This document shows, one piece after another, positions 24,891 through 35,487 of a stretch of DNA of 64,000 bases. Under the pieces are notes generated by a model that worked only from the letters and a program-made list of their open reading frames with translations, had not been told where the DNA came from and made no database searches. Every line of letters starts with the position of its first letter. Positions within the stretch are counted from its first letter, which is position 1. The DNA comes from a bacterium (GTDB taxonomy: Bacteria > Hydrothermota > Tepidihabitantia > SM23-42 > JAOAFX01), in assembly GCA_036382775.1 (NCBI GenBank), contig DASVHD010000030.1, positions 25,721 through 89,720 of the forward strand. The letters run 5' to 3'. The position numbers were made by a program, and so were the translations under genes.

Positions 24891-27800
24891 TTATCTACTT
24901 AAGAAAACCGCCTTCTTGGTGACGACATCATTGTTTGCGCCAATAACCAACCGTACAAAGTAAATTCCCTGCGGCAAGTTCATTGTATTGAAACTTTTAC
25001 TATATATGCCGGGTCCATGATCGACATTGACCAGTACGCCTGCTAGTCTACCCATCACATCGTAGAGCGATATGTTAACCTTGGTTGCTTGGGGTATGAG
25101 ATACCTGATCGTAAATTCACCCTGTACCGGATTTGAAAGGAGATCCAGCATTGGTTTATCTGATCCTAATGCAATTGTACCCATGTCTTGTGGCCCACCG
25201 CCCTCCCCTTGGTCCTTCTCATACTGGTGCAGGACAAAGGCGCTGCTCACCGCCTTGTTGCCGTAAACCTTGATGTTGATCGTACTGTCAGCGTAAAAAC
25301 TGTACGGCAGCATAGCCTTATAAGTGATCAGCGTTTCCGGCGGCAGGTTTATTCCGGTGATCTGGATGTTGTCAATCTTTAGTGTTAAGAGCAACCTTGT
25401 ATACCCTTCCTGATAGGCATGGGCAGCCAGCGCATAGTCTTTATCCGGATCCAGACAACTGAACTCGTATTCCAGATACTGGTTATCATAATCCACGTGC
25501 TTATAGGGTTCGGCGCCAAAGTGCAGGAAACCGGCGCGTTTTAGATTGAAGGGCGACGCCAAGGTGTCGCCGCCCTGGGCAGCATAGAAGGCGAGGTCTT
25601 CGCCCGAATCATAACCGCCGATGTTGTAGTTAGCAAACCGGATGTCATAGGCAGGATCGTCGTTTTCGGTCCAGATAAAATGCACGACCGTGCCGAAAAT
25701 GGTCTGCCGGTGCACGATATGCGGACAATAGGACCGCTGGATAGTATTGCTCATGTTAAACGGCCCAAGCCAGCTCAAACCCGGATTGTAGTAGAAAAAG
25801 ATCTCGGTGTTGCTGCCGTCCAGGTCCGCCACACAACTCATCGCGCTGGCACCGGTAAGCACCGGATAGTTCAAATCATAATCGGACATGAAGCCGGTAA
25901 TGCCTGACCAAGTATGAACGCCATTATTACGGTACCGAGTGAAACGATAGCCGATGGAACTGGACATCTTCCAGACAAAGTAGACATTGGTACCGGCAAC
26001 TTCGATCGAGGGGTTCTGAGAATAACTATTGTAGACGGTCTCTTCTTGATTCCAAGTGCCCTGGATTGTCCGGGTACGATATTTGATCCAGTTGTTGTTC
26101 TGCCAGGTAATATGAATCTCGGGGTTGTTGCGCGCCGGAATCATGAACCCGATACTCGGGTTGGTTCCGGCACCAACATCCTCAGGGTTAGAGACTGTAA
26201 CCGGATCGTAGACATCGAATTCAGCATAGTCAATCCGCTGGTCATACGTATGGCTAAAGACAATCCTGCCCATATCATCGGTACCAATGACAAACGAGGG
26301 CGGGCCAAAGTTGTTATCGGTCGTCGCGATCGGAAAGGGCGCAGTCCAGTCATCGTCCGAGAGATACCGTGAAAAGTAAACCGTATCGCGCGTCCCCTGT
26401 ACCCACCAGACAATACCGGGCAGCGGCGTTGCAACATGAGGGTTGGCGGCAATCGCCGGATTGTAACCCTGGCCGATCTCCATTTTCCGCGACCAGGTAT
26501 TGCCCGCGTCGCTGGAGTGCACCGCATAGATCACCCCGCCAGATTCATAGGTTAGCCAGATATCGGATGTACCGCAGAGCATTTTCCGGCCGTTGTTGAT
26601 GCCGGTCGCTTCGGGCGAGCTGCTGGTCAGGTGTTTATTCAGATATTGCGGGTTATTGACATAGACACCATATTGTGTTGCTGCATAAACTGCATTAGGT
26701 TGATTAATGTCCATCGCTAAATCAGCCACATCAGATGGCAGCTGGTTAGTCATTGCAATCCAGACTGCACCGCCATCAACTGTCAGATAGGTCAGGCCTT
26801 GATTGCCCGTACCGCCAGTATAGAGGATTTCAGGTTCTTTACAGTCCATGACCAGAGCAGCCATATCTTGTCCCAAAAAACCACAGGCACTCCAGGTCAC
26901 ACCGCCGTCTTTGCTTTTATACAAACCAATCTGCGCACTTTGACCGCTGATACGAGTATACACCTTATTCGCTAATGAGTTCGAACAAATGTCAAAAACC
27001 ATACATTCACCCGTGGCCGGTAGATCATAAGTGTACCAGTCTGTTCCACCATTGGTTGTCTTATAGATATGGGCATCCTGGATACCGCTGCCGGCATATA
27101 CGGTCTGGGGCTGCCATTTGTCGACAGTTATTGAAACGATGTCATTGCCCGGTGTCATGTTAAACCAGCTGTTCCCGCCGTCCGTGCTCTTTTGCAGCCC
27201 GTAAACCGTCGGCGATGGATCACGAAATGCCAGATAGACATTCTGACCGTTGACCGGGTCAACCGCGATCGATGTATAGGTAGCATTAATACCTTGAAAT
27301 AGATTAGTCCAGGATAGACCGGCATTGGTGGTCCGCCGGACATAGTTGATATCATAGAATGTCTCACCCACATGGAATGCCCGCTGACCATCCGTCGGAT
27401 CCGCGGCAATGTAATAACGGCTGCCATAGGTCGCACCATTATCAATGGTCATCCAGGACAAACCCTGATCCGGGCTATTATGCACGGTGGATATGCCCAA
27501 GACATAGATCGCATCGGGTGATCTGGTACTTATGCCCACGGTAAACGCATTGTGCATCCCCCTGGTTTTCTCCACCCAGGTTTGCCCGCCATCTGAAGTC
27601 CGGTATATCGCCACCTCGGCCCCAAAATACAGAATCTGGTTGTTGCTCGGGTTAGCAATGATTACCTTGCCCTGGCGGATGTAAATGCCATTGTTCATGG
27701 CGCTCCAGTTTAGCCCGCCGTCCGTACTCAAATAAACCCCGCAATCAGTGGCTGCATAGATGCGGTTCGGTGCCGTAACTGCCAGCGAAGTTATAGAAGT

Positions 27801-28592
27801 GCCCTGAGGCAATAAGACCGGCAACGACCAAGCCAGTCCACCATTTGTGCTCTGCCGGACACCAGCCCGATCACTGATAATCTCACCTTCCCACACGTGC
27901 AAAGGATTAGTGCCGTCATACGCCACAGCCCTGACTTCGGCTACCAACGTACGCTGAAAACTATTTCCATTATCGGTGCTTAGATAAAAACCACAATCCG
28001 CGGTCCCACCACCGGCGGCGACATAAACGCTATACGGGATATCAGCAACAACTGCAAGATCATAAACCGTCAATTCATTCAATGGTGTTAGATCAATATC
28101 TGTCCAGAGTATGCCTCCATCGGTCGTTTTATATAGGCAGGCTGTACCTCCGGCTTGATTGAAACCGGCAAATAAAATACCCGGACTGGTCGGGTGCATC
28201 GCAAAACAAAGGGGATTGGGGTTGGTGATGCCTTGATCTCTGTAGTTCCAAGATAATCCCCCATCCTCTGATTTCCAGACACAATGGTCGTCCGGTGCAG
28301 TAGGGTTTTTGCCGATATAAACAGTCCATGCCTTATTTGGATCAGCAATCACACAAATGGGATTAGTAACATAAGGGTGTGCCGCAATGGCAATCGAATC
28401 CCAATATTCTCCCTCATTCGTTGACTTGTACAACTTATGCGTCTGATCCGCCGCATAGATGATATACTGACCAGCATGTTAACCCATGCTCATATCATCC
28501 GCCCGACCTGCGGGCGGACCGTTGAGTGACTGCCATTCTGCCGCAATAACAAAAAGCGGCAGGAGCATGATTACTGCTAATAGTCTACGCAT
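24891..28592 (-). pseudogene. Exported beta-propeller (VPS10/BNR-like) protein with sorting domain, interrupted by in-frame TAA
   Basis: The gene begins at ATG 28592 with GGAGG upstream and a clear signal peptide (RRLLAVIMLLPLFVIAA), but codon 38 is TAA (28481-28479). The same frame then stays open for 1196 codons to 24891. The body holds many sortilin/BNR-like blades with the SxDGGxxW signature (KSEDGGLSW, TTDGGILW, STDGGLNW), then a sialidase-like second half. The last 80 residues are a type-A sorting domain (LSNPVQGEFTIRY ... GIYFVRLVIGANND). The downstream part has its own possible TTG start at 28433 but would lack a signal peptide. It is either a recent nonsense mutation, a base error, or a recoded stop. 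Confidence 0.75.
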
Positions 28593-28620
28593 GACAACCT
28601 CCTATTTTTCTTTTATGCAC

Positions 28621-30084
28621 TTACTTGATTTTTATTACCTTCTTGACCACGCATCCCTCGCCTGCCCGCACTGCAACAAAATAAACCCCGCAGGGCAGGT
28701 CTCTCGTGTCTATCGTACACGGCTTTGATTCATATTTTATTCTGTTGCTAACTACCTCCTTTCCGCTCACATCAAATAATCTTATTGACATGTCCTCAAT
28801 CCTGAATCGTGTATCCTGTATCCTGCATCCAATCTTTAGCTCTTGACTGAACGGATTCGGGTACACCTCCACTTTTATCCTCGAAGGTACAGATACTTGC
28901 CCTACTTCACTGACTCCCCACGAAAGGTCTTTGCGCTTGTAGTACAGCATCCAAGGCTGGTTATTACCATAATCGCGCAAATCGGACCAGAAAAGATGCA
29001 AATAACCACCGCTGCAGGCAAGCGAAGGACCGATGGATTTGTAAAGCGCATCGGTCAGTCTTACCTCAGACCCCCAACTCTGCCCCAAATCACTACTCAT
29101 CCGATAATATATCTCAAAATTGTTGTCAAAACCATTACGGTCATCCTCCCAGACTAGATGCAAATTATTCCCTTCCGCAAGAATATCCGATGCCACGGCC
29201 CGATGCAGAACGGTCAAGGAGTCAATCGGTTCCCAGGTATTGCCTGAATCTCTGCTTGCCCGATAGAAAATATCACCAGTCCAGGCATAGGGGGAATACT
29301 TATAGTCATACCAGGTGATATGAATACCAGAACTATCATCCGTATCCATTGCTGGCATTTGAGAACCGCTCGCAATACCTTCAGAAACAAGCTGGCTATC
29401 AAACCAAGTCTCACCATGATCAAAACTGCGGACATTATAAATTTCTGGAGTGTATTCATAGGAAACGACAATATCCGACGCATTGTTTAATATGCTTCTT
29501 AAAGTTGGTGAATCATGTGCCGGCGTGATTGTTTGAATTGGTTCCCAATTATTGCCGCCATTGTAGCTTTTTGTAAATCGCAAGACGCCCAATGAACCTA
29601 TTGTTCCTGCAATATAAACTGTATCCCCAATTGCTTGAATTGATGAATAACCCATACCTGGAATTATTGAGTCTATATCACGCCAGGTAGAACCACCATC
29701 AGTACTTCGCTTGTAAAGTAAGCCAAAATCATCTTCAAACCATATGACATGAATGAGATTTCCGGAAACTGCAATCTGAGGTAATGCAGAAACCTGCGTA
29801 TCCTCCACACTCAACAACACATCCGGTCCCCAGGTCTCGCCTGCATCCGTGCTGCGCTTGTAAAAAACTTCGTCGTGCATAACTGATAAGCTATCCACGA
29901 AATTCTTCCACCAGACCAAGTGAATTGTGTCACCGCAGCAAGCCGCCCTTGGGTCTGCATTATAGGCATAATCAAAAGTCAACCTCGTATCCGGTCCCCA
30001 GCCGACTTGGGAATATAAGTAAGAAGTAGGAAGAAAGAAGTAAGAAGTTAAAAGAATAAAATAAAACTTGCTGGTTTTTTTCAT
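28621..30084 (-). CDS. Exported sialidase-like (BNR-repeat) protein with C-terminal sorting domain
   Basis: A 487-residue protein. The N-terminal signal peptide (KFYFILLTSYFFLPTSYLYSQ) is partly encoded by the AAGAAGTAAG-like low-complexity repeats seen elsewhere. At least five Asp-box/BNR units follow (KRSTDAGETWG, KRSTDGGSTWR, SRDSGNTWE, SSDLGQSWG), giving a six-bladed propeller as in exo-sialidases; catalytic sialidase residues were not confirmed. The last 75 residues are a sorting domain (VYPNPFSQELKIG ... GVYFVAVRAGEG). An AGAGG site precedes the ATG at 30084. It lies 28 bp downstream of the start of the interrupted propeller gene on the same strand. Confidence 0.85.
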   Translation of the reverse strand: MKKTSKFYFILLTSYFFLPTSYLYSQVGWGPDTRLTFDYAYNADPRAACCGDTIHLVWWKNFVDSLSVMHDEVFYKRSTDAGETWGPDVLLSVEDTQVSALPQIAVSGNLIHVIWFEDDFGLLYKRSTDGGSTWRDIDSIIPGMGYSSIQAIGDTVYIAGTIGSLGVLRFTKSYNGGNNWEPIQTITPAHDSPTLRSILNNASDIVVSYEYTPEIYNVRSFDHGETWFDSQLVSEGIASGSQMPAMDTDDSSGIHITWYDYKYSPYAWTGDIFYRASRDSGNTWEPIDSLTVLHRAVASDILAEGNNLHLVWEDDRNGFDNNFEIYYRMSSDLGQSWGSEVRLTDALYKSIGPSLACSGGYLHLFWSDLRDYGNNQPWMLYYKRKDLSWGVSEVGQVSVPSRIKVEVYPNPFSQELKIGCRIQDTRFRIEDMSIRLFDVSGKEVVSNRIKYESKPCTIDTRDLPCGVYFVAVRAGEGCVVKKVIKIK

Positions 30085-30099
30085 TACTGCCTCTACATT

Positions 30100-30127
30100 A
30101 TTATAATACTCATGCCGTTGATGTCAA
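30100..30127 (-). promoter_or_regulatory. Promoter of the sialidase-like gene
   Basis: TTGACA (30127-30122), 16 nt, TATAAT (30105-30100) on the minus strand, 15 nt before the ATG. Confidence 0.85.
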
Positions 30128-30203
30128 GGGTTTAAACGTTAAAGCGCTACTTGTCAACCGGAATAAAATCGGATACAATTGGTATAATTAGCAGGAACCA
30201 ACA

Positions 30204-31916
30204 ATGATGCCCATCGAGAGACAAAAAGTCACCACCTGGTGTGCATCCGTAATAATGATATGCATGATCCCTTCGCTCTCCTGCAGCGCCGGGCCGGATG
30301 ACCTTTCCAGGCTGGACTGGCAGTCCTACCAGAACACCATCTGTCTAAACATTTTCCACGGCGAGATCGTGCTGCCGGCACTGGGACACGGGCATATCTG
30401 CGGACACCCGACGCCCAACTGCAACCAGGCGTACTGCGGCGCCTGCGCTGCCGAAAAAGGCGCTTGCGAAGTGTGCGGCAAGAAAAACACCTGGCTTAAG
30501 AACACGGATCCCGCGACCGAAGCCTCACTGCTTCTGGCAATGCTGAAATATTCCAAGGATACCGAGGCGAGGCGCGTCGCCATTTACGCGCTCGGGCAGA
30601 TAAATAATGAAGACGCGGTCAAAAAGGTCATGGCCTATGCCGGCGACCGTAACCTGTGGATGCAGATCGCCCTATTCCTCGGCGAAATAAAAGACGATAA
30701 ATACGCGGGCTTTCTACAGACCATCCTGCACAGCGCCCGCGACGACTATTTTGGCGACGAAAACCGCGATATCGAGAAAGAATACTACATCGCTCAGTCT
30801 GCCCAGGCCGCGGCAAACAGCCTTGCCAGGATCGGTACCGGCAAAGCAAAAAGGATCCTTATCAATGCTGCGCTTCATGGCCGGCTCTGGGAAAGATGCT
30901 ACGCGATCACCGCGCTGGGGGAGTTCCGGGACGATGACGTCCGGAACGCGCTCCATAAGTGCCTGCGCGAGTTCTTCGCTGAAAACAGCGACTGGAAATG
31001 GATCCCGGGCAGGGACCTGATCGGCGCGGCTCTTGGTTCCCTGGCCAAGAACGGCAACAAGGAAACGGCCTTGCTCGTATTGGGTTATATTATCGATCCC
31101 GGTTGTGACTTCCTGTATGAAGATCTAAGGCAATGTCTTTCCAGCGCAGGCAAGTCCGCGGTCCCCGAGATCATCCGCTCAACGCAGGCTAACCTGCGGA
31201 ATATACCCGTGGATTACGCCAACCAGATCCTCATTGAATCCTTAGGCGCGATCGGCGATACTGCGGCAGTAGATTTTTTTATCACCCTGCTCGATACCAC
31301 CTATGCAGACGAGTATCTTGAGCGGGATATCAAGAACAAGGTCCTTGAGAGTATCGGTAAGGTCAAAGGGCACAAGGCATTTGACGCTGTCGTCAGGGAA
31401 CTAATGCAGGGCCGGGATGAATGGACGCGACAGGTCGCGGCTCAGGCCCTTGGGCAGCTCGGCGGCAGGCTGGCCTTTGACGCGCTGGTCGATAAGCTCA
31501 AAGCGGCCGATGGCGGGTACGTTACTCAGGAATGCCTGAACAGCCTGAACGCTATCGCCTTTAAGGAGTTAAAGAACGACAGTCTCAAGCTCGTAGCCGT
31601 AAAATGGACCGCGCTCAAGAACAGCTCTGATGCCGCCTTTCAGCTCATGCAGGAACCAATGAACAATGGCGAAACCTGGGCGGTCGAGTATTACTTTGAG
31701 ATCATAAATAAGGTATCGGTAAAATATAACTTGTCGTATATCGTGCAACTCCTTGATTGCCGTGACAAAAAGGTCTTTGACCGGACGATCGCGTTCTTAA
31801 AAAAGCTGACCAAACTCAACATTACGGTCAGGTTCACGGATCCGGTGGGCGTAAAAAATACTTACAAAAATAAAGTCTGGGAATGGTTCCAGGATAATTA
31901 TAACACCTTGAATTAA
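30204..31916 (+). CDS. Exported HEAT-repeat protein with Cys-rich N-terminus
   Basis: A 570-residue protein with a signal peptide (VIMICMIPSLSCSAG, possibly lipidated at Cys) and then a zinc-ribbon-like segment between about residues 68 and 95 (HICGHPTPNCNQAYCGAC, then CEVCGK). From about residue 105 onward it is built of HEAT/PBS-lyase-type helical pairs: EARRVAIYALGQI, AANSLARIG, WTRQVAAQALGQLGGRLAFDALV. Such proteins are protein-binding scaffolds; no enzyme motif is visible. The ATG at 30204 has AGGA 8 nt upstream. It runs divergently from the sialidase-like gene. Confidence 0.8.
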   Translation: MMPIERQKVTTWCASVIMICMIPSLSCSAGPDDLSRLDWQSYQNTICLNIFHGEIVLPALGHGHICGHPTPNCNQAYCGACAAEKGACEVCGKKNTWLKNTDPATEASLLLAMLKYSKDTEARRVAIYALGQINNEDAVKKVMAYAGDRNLWMQIALFLGEIKDDKYAGFLQTILHSARDDYFGDENRDIEKEYYIAQSAQAAANSLARIGTGKAKRILINAALHGRLWERCYAITALGEFRDDDVRNALHKCLREFFAENSDWKWIPGRDLIGAALGSLAKNGNKETALLVLGYIIDPGCDFLYEDLRQCLSSAGKSAVPEIIRSTQANLRNIPVDYANQILIESLGAIGDTAAVDFFITLLDTTYADEYLERDIKNKVLESIGKVKGHKAFDAVVRELMQGRDEWTRQVAAQALGQLGGRLAFDALVDKLKAADGGYVTQECLNSLNAIAFKELKNDSLKLVAVKWTALKNSSDAAFQLMQEPMNNGETWAVEYYFEIINKVSVKYNLSYIVQLLDCRDKKVFDRTIAFLKKLTKLNITVRFTDPVGVKNTYKNKVWEWFQDNYNTLN

Positions 31917-32002
31917 TCCGAACGATATCGAATGGCGCGAATTTGCTAATTAATGGATATTCGCCTTATTAGTTATCATTCGCAATATTCGCATTCACAT
32001 CA

Positions 32003-32995
32003 TCAGATGAGGAATTTAAAAATCAGCATCACGACTAAAGCCAGGATCAAAAAGATCAGGAAATAAAGCGCGATATCGACTTTTTTCTTTTTCTTTTTCA
32101 CCTTTTTTATTATCGTCGTCGATTCCCGCTCCTGATCAATGCCGGAAATAAGTTCCTGAAGGTCGGCTTCGACCGACGCCTGATGCTTCCAACCGAGATA
32201 ACGTTTTAGATCTTTCAGCATTTCTTCTGCGGTCTTATACCGTCGCCGGGCACTGCGCTTCATGGCCCGGTTGACGATGCGGCTAAGCCGCGCGCTGTGA
32301 TGGGGATCCAGCCAGAACGGTGACCGGTAGTTGCCCCGGCAGATCTTGGCGATAATACCCTGGCTTTTGTCACCGGTAAAGGGTTTTTTAGCGGTCAGCA
32401 TTTCGTACAGCACGATACCCATCGAATAGACATCGGACTGGAACGAAACCTTCGCGCCCGAAGCTTGTTCCGGCGACATGTAGAACGGCGTGCCGATGAT
32501 CATACCCGGGGTCGTTAGGTCGGGCGCGTCGACATCGCGAGCCACGCCGAAATCGGTGAGCTTTACCGCGCCGTCCCTGGAGATCAGCACGTTCTTGGGC
32601 TTGATGTCACGGTGGATGATATTGTTGCGGTGGGCGCAGGCCAGGGCCTGGCAGATCTCGTGCGCGATCGCAGCCGCCGTGTCCGGGTGCATAGGCGACG
32701 CCCGCTTTATGACCTCGTCGAGATCGACACCCTCGACATATTCCATCACGAGATAGTTAGCGCCGCCTTCCTTGAAATAATCATAGATCTCCACGATGTT
32801 CTGGTGGTGAAGGTTCGCACACAAGATTGCTTCGCGTTTGAACCGTGCCTGGGCGTCCGAGCTCAAACCCCTGCTCATCTCCTTGAGCACGACCGTCCGG
32901 TTAAGGGAAGGCTGGAGCGCCGTGTAGACGTGCCCCATACCGCCTTTGCCGATCGCTTTCAGGACCTTGTACGCGCCGATCGTCTCTTTAGCCAT
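32003..32995 (-). CDS. Membrane-anchored Ser/Thr protein kinase (Hanks type)
   Basis: A 330-residue kinase. The glycine-rich loop is IGKGGMGHVY, with the Lys in VVLKEM; HRDIKPKN is the catalytic loop, DFGVARD holds the metal Asp, and SPEQASG stands for APE. After the kinase domain (about 8-265) comes a Lys-rich juxtamembrane stretch (VKKKKKKVD) and a single C-terminal transmembrane helix (ALYFLIFLILALVVMLIFKFLI), ending outside with no sensor domain. The start overlaps the FHA-GGDEF gene stop by 8 bp, so kinase and FHA protein are co-translated. An FHA domain reads phospho-Thr, so the neighbour is a plausible substrate or reader. Confidence 0.9.
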   Translation of the reverse strand: MAKETIGAYKVLKAIGKGGMGHVYTALQPSLNRTVVLKEMSRGLSSDAQARFKREAILCANLHHQNIVEIYDYFKEGGANYLVMEYVEGVDLDEVIKRASPMHPDTAAAIAHEICQALACAHRNNIIHRDIKPKNVLISRDGAVKLTDFGVARDVDAPDLTTPGMIIGTPFYMSPEQASGAKVSFQSDVYSMGIVLYEMLTAKKPFTGDKSQGIIAKICRGNYRSPFWLDPHHSARLSRIVNRAMKRSARRRYKTAEEMLKDLKRYLGWKHQASVEADLQELISGIDQERESTTIIKKVKKKKKKVDIALYFLIFLILALVVMLIFKFLI

Positions 32996-33950
32996 GGTAT
33001 TTCACGACACGGTTGCGACCGCCGGATTTCGCCTGGTACAGGGCCTGATCGGCTAAGCGCAGCAGATCGTCGCACTTCTGGCAGTGCTCGGGAAACGTCG
33101 CGATCCCGGCGCTGATCGTGATCGGGAACCTTAGCATGCCGGGAGTTGCCCGTTCGACCAGGTTGCGCAGCGATTCTGCCGCGGCCCAGGCATTGCCCGA
33201 GGACATCCCGAAGCAAAGGGCAACGAATTCCTCTCCCCCGTACCGGGCGACCATATCTTCCTTGCGCAGCGCCGTGCGGATCAACTGCGCGACCGCTTTC
33301 AAAGCCTCGTCTCCCTGGGCGTGACCGTACGTGTCGTTCACTTTTTTGAAATGATCGATATCGATGAAAATAAGGGATAATGGCTTCTTGGCCAGGCGGG
33401 CCTGGTCGAACCATTCATTTATGGTCCGGTCGAACAAGGCGCGGTTGTCAAGACTGGTCAGCCGGTCCTGGTGCGCCAGACGCTTGTATTTATCCCGGCT
33501 TTTGGTCAGCCGCTTTTGGAACCTGGAAAATTCCCGCGCTACTTCACGGCTCTGGATCTTCTGCTCCAGGGATTGTGCGTGGTCGGCCAGGCTTTGGGTT
33601 TCCGTGCCCGGTGTTTCCACCTGTGTCTGGTCAGTGATCCCCTGAATGCCCTCGCCGTCGTCGTATACGACCGTGCATTCGCCGATCGCGATCTCGTCTC
33701 CATGCTTCAGCACGGCGGTTTTGACCGTCTTGCCGTTGACGCGCGTGCCGTTGGCGCTGCCGATATCTTCGATCATGCAATGCTCCAGCGTGCACGTGAT
33801 CCGCGCATGGCTTCGGGAAACGGATTTGCCGTCAAGAATGATGTCATTGGTGTGGGAACGTCCGATCGAATATTTTTTTTCCGCGAGACTGATGGATCTC
33901 AGCATAATGCGCCCGTCGACAAGATGGAGCGATCTGGTTTTCGCCCTCAT
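32988..33950 (-). CDS. FHA domain-diguanylate cyclase (GGDEF)
   Basis: A 320-residue signalling protein. The N-terminal FHA domain (about 15-100) carries GRSHTNDI and SVSRSHARI, the phospho-Thr-binding loops. A coiled linker (about 115-160) leads to a GGDEF domain whose active site reads RYGGEEF, so cyclic-di-GMP synthesis is likely; an RxxD inhibitory site is not obvious. It therefore joins Ser/Thr phosphorylation to c-di-GMP. The ATG at 33950 stands 6 nt after a perfect -10 box with no Shine-Dalgarno, so the mRNA should be leaderless. The kinase gene follows with an 8-bp overlap. Confidence 0.9.
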   Translation of the reverse strand: MRAKTRSLHLVDGRIMLRSISLAEKKYSIGRSHTNDIILDGKSVSRSHARITCTLEHCMIEDIGSANGTRVNGKTVKTAVLKHGDEIAIGECTVVYDDGEGIQGITDQTQVETPGTETQSLADHAQSLEQKIQSREVAREFSRFQKRLTKSRDKYKRLAHQDRLTSLDNRALFDRTINEWFDQARLAKKPLSLIFIDIDHFKKVNDTYGHAQGDEALKAVAQLIRTALRKEDMVARYGGEEFVALCFGMSSGNAWAAAESLRNLVERATPGMLRFPITISAGIATFPEHCQKCDDLLRLADQALYQAKSGGRNRVVKYHG

Positions 33951-33956
33951 GCCGAC

Positions 33957-33984
33957 ATTATAAATCGTAACATCGCCGTGTCAA
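33957..33984 (-). promoter_or_regulatory. Promoter of the FHA-GGDEF/kinase operon (leaderless type)
   Basis: TTGACA (33984-33979), 16 nt, TATAAT (33962-33957) on the minus strand, then 6 nt to the ATG. Confidence 0.85.
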
Positions 33985-34022
33985 GGGTCAGCCCGGCATG
34001 TTTGTTTATCCGGGACCGATCG

Positions 34023-34056
34023 TAAAAAAACGGGGGGTCGCGGTGCGACCCCCCGT
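34023..34056 (-). terminator. Rho-independent terminator
   Basis: ACGGGGGGTCG and CGACCCCCCGT form an 11-bp GC-rich stem with a 5-nt loop, followed on the minus strand by a run of T (34030-34024). It ends the FG-GAP gene whose stop is at 34078. Confidence 0.9.
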
Positions 34057-34077
34057 AAATTGCGCTGCAGCGAACGT

Positions 34078-35295
34078 CTATTTGACGACGATGATCCGCG
34101 CCGCATGGGATTCTGACTGCGAACTAACCCGCAGCCAGTACACTCCGGCCGGGATGTCGGCGGTGTTCCACTGGAACTCATAGACGCCGGGCGTTCTGGT
34201 GCCGTCGGCAATGCGCTCAATCATCCTGCCGTCCGCGGAATAGACCGCAGACTTGACCGTGCAGGTTGTCGTGACCGCGAAAACGAACGAAGCGTTCGTT
34301 CTAACCACATTGGGGCAGACCGCCAGATCCCTGATCAGGAACTGGTTCACGCCCTCCTGGACGCCGACGATCGTGGAATTTTCGTACAATTCCACAAAAC
34401 CGTCGTAGCCGCTGATCAGCAGATCCTTATCACCGTCACCGCGCCAGTCGACAAAGTAGATCCGCGATCCATAATAAGCATCGACAGGCAAGCCGTCGAT
34501 CTGTTTGAGGGTATCGTATGCCGCATTGAACACGGGAGCGGCGTTCGTGCCGACATTCCGGTAGAAAAACACCAGACCATCGCCCTGACCGATAAGCAGA
34601 TCTTTCTTTGAGTCGTTGTCAAGGTCGACTATCCTGGGCGTCACGCGGTACTGGTATATCTGGCTGCCACCGGCAGAGATGCAGGTATATGTCGTGAAGA
34701 CCGGGCTTGCGTTCGTGCCGGTGTTAAGATAGACCCTGATGTTCCCGGTATTAGGCGCAACGGGGCTTTCCTCGCCGGTGATCAGGTCTTTCCTGCCGTC
34801 CTCGTTCCAGTCGTTAATCTCGGGGTTGGAATTGTAGTTCACCATGATGTTGACGCCGCTGGCCTGTAAAGTGTCTGCCAGATGCAGCCCGGCGCGAGCG
34901 GTTTCGACATACAGCATAATGTAGCCGTTGCGGTCGCCGGTCAGTATGTCACGCAACCCGTCCTGATTCCAATCGCAAACTGCGATTGCTGAACCCTGGC
35001 ATCAGCTCGCGTAGACGGTTATCGGCGTGCCGTCGGCGTATAAATAGGAATATCCGTTGAACGAAGGGTTGTTATTGGTCCCGTAGTTCTTGAAAAATGA
35101 GATATTGCCTGACGAGAACTGGCCGCATACCAGGTCCTTTTTGCCGTCGCTGTCCCAGTCGTACACGAATGGCGAGCCATACCATGATACATCGATGTTC
35201 ACGCCGCCGCTCTTCAAGGTCTCAGGCGCAAAAAACACGGGCGCGGCATTCACCGCGCATAGAATGGAGCATACTACTAACATATACTTCACCAT
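34078..35295 (-). pseudogene. Exported FG-GAP/VCBS-like repeat protein with sorting domain, interrupted by in-frame TGA
   Basis: The gene starts at ATG 35295 with AGGAGG upstream and a signal peptide (MLVVCSILCAVNA). It runs 97 codons to TGA at 35004-35002, and then the same frame continues without a break for 307 codons to 34078. Both halves carry the same repeat, a DWxxDGxxDLxxG unit (YDWDSDGKKDLVCG before the stop, CDWNQDGLRDILTG after), typical of FG-GAP integrin-like propeller blades. The C-terminus (TRTPGVYEFQWNTADIPAGVYWLRV) is a sorting domain. Aligning the blades puts the TGA where the first blade has Trp (VSWYGSP versus AS-stop-CQGSA). A TGG-to-TGA mutation or base error is the simplest reading. 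Confidence 0.75.
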
Positions 35296-35342
35296 CGAAC
35301 CTCCTTCCTTTTTATTATAAAATCGTTTTATCCTAATGTATT

Positions 35343-35370
35343 ATTATAATAACAATTCATCGTTTGTCAA
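35343..35370 (-). promoter_or_regulatory. Promoter of the FG-GAP gene
   Basis: TTGACA (35370-35365), 16 nt, TATAAT (35348-35343) on the minus strand, followed by a leader of about 45 nt with AGGAGG before the ATG. Confidence 0.85.
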
Positions 35371-35450
35371 GGGTTTAAGTCTACAAGAACATGCATTAAA
35401 TATTTTTTGTCTAACCGCACTCTTTCAAAGACGGATTGGCTTTGCCGCCC

Positions 35451-35478
35451 TTGCCGTGCCCGCCTTTTTGCTTATAAT
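35451..35478 (+). promoter_or_regulatory. Promoter of the patatin gene (leaderless type)
   Basis: TTGCCG (35451-35456), 16 nt, TATAAT (35473-35478), then 9 nt to the ATG at 35488. No Shine-Dalgarno. Confidence 0.65.
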
Positions 35479-35487
35479 TCACCACCT

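Noticed and set aside
28621..28728. Plus-strand and other-frame open frames across the propeller and HtrA genes.
   Set aside because: They have no promoter, ribosome site or family match and mirror the codon pattern of the real genes.
34078..35295. TGA read as Trp by a recoded genetic code.
   Set aside because: TGA ends many intact genes here, several in ATGA overlaps (8227, 13339, 20335). Recoding would extend them all.
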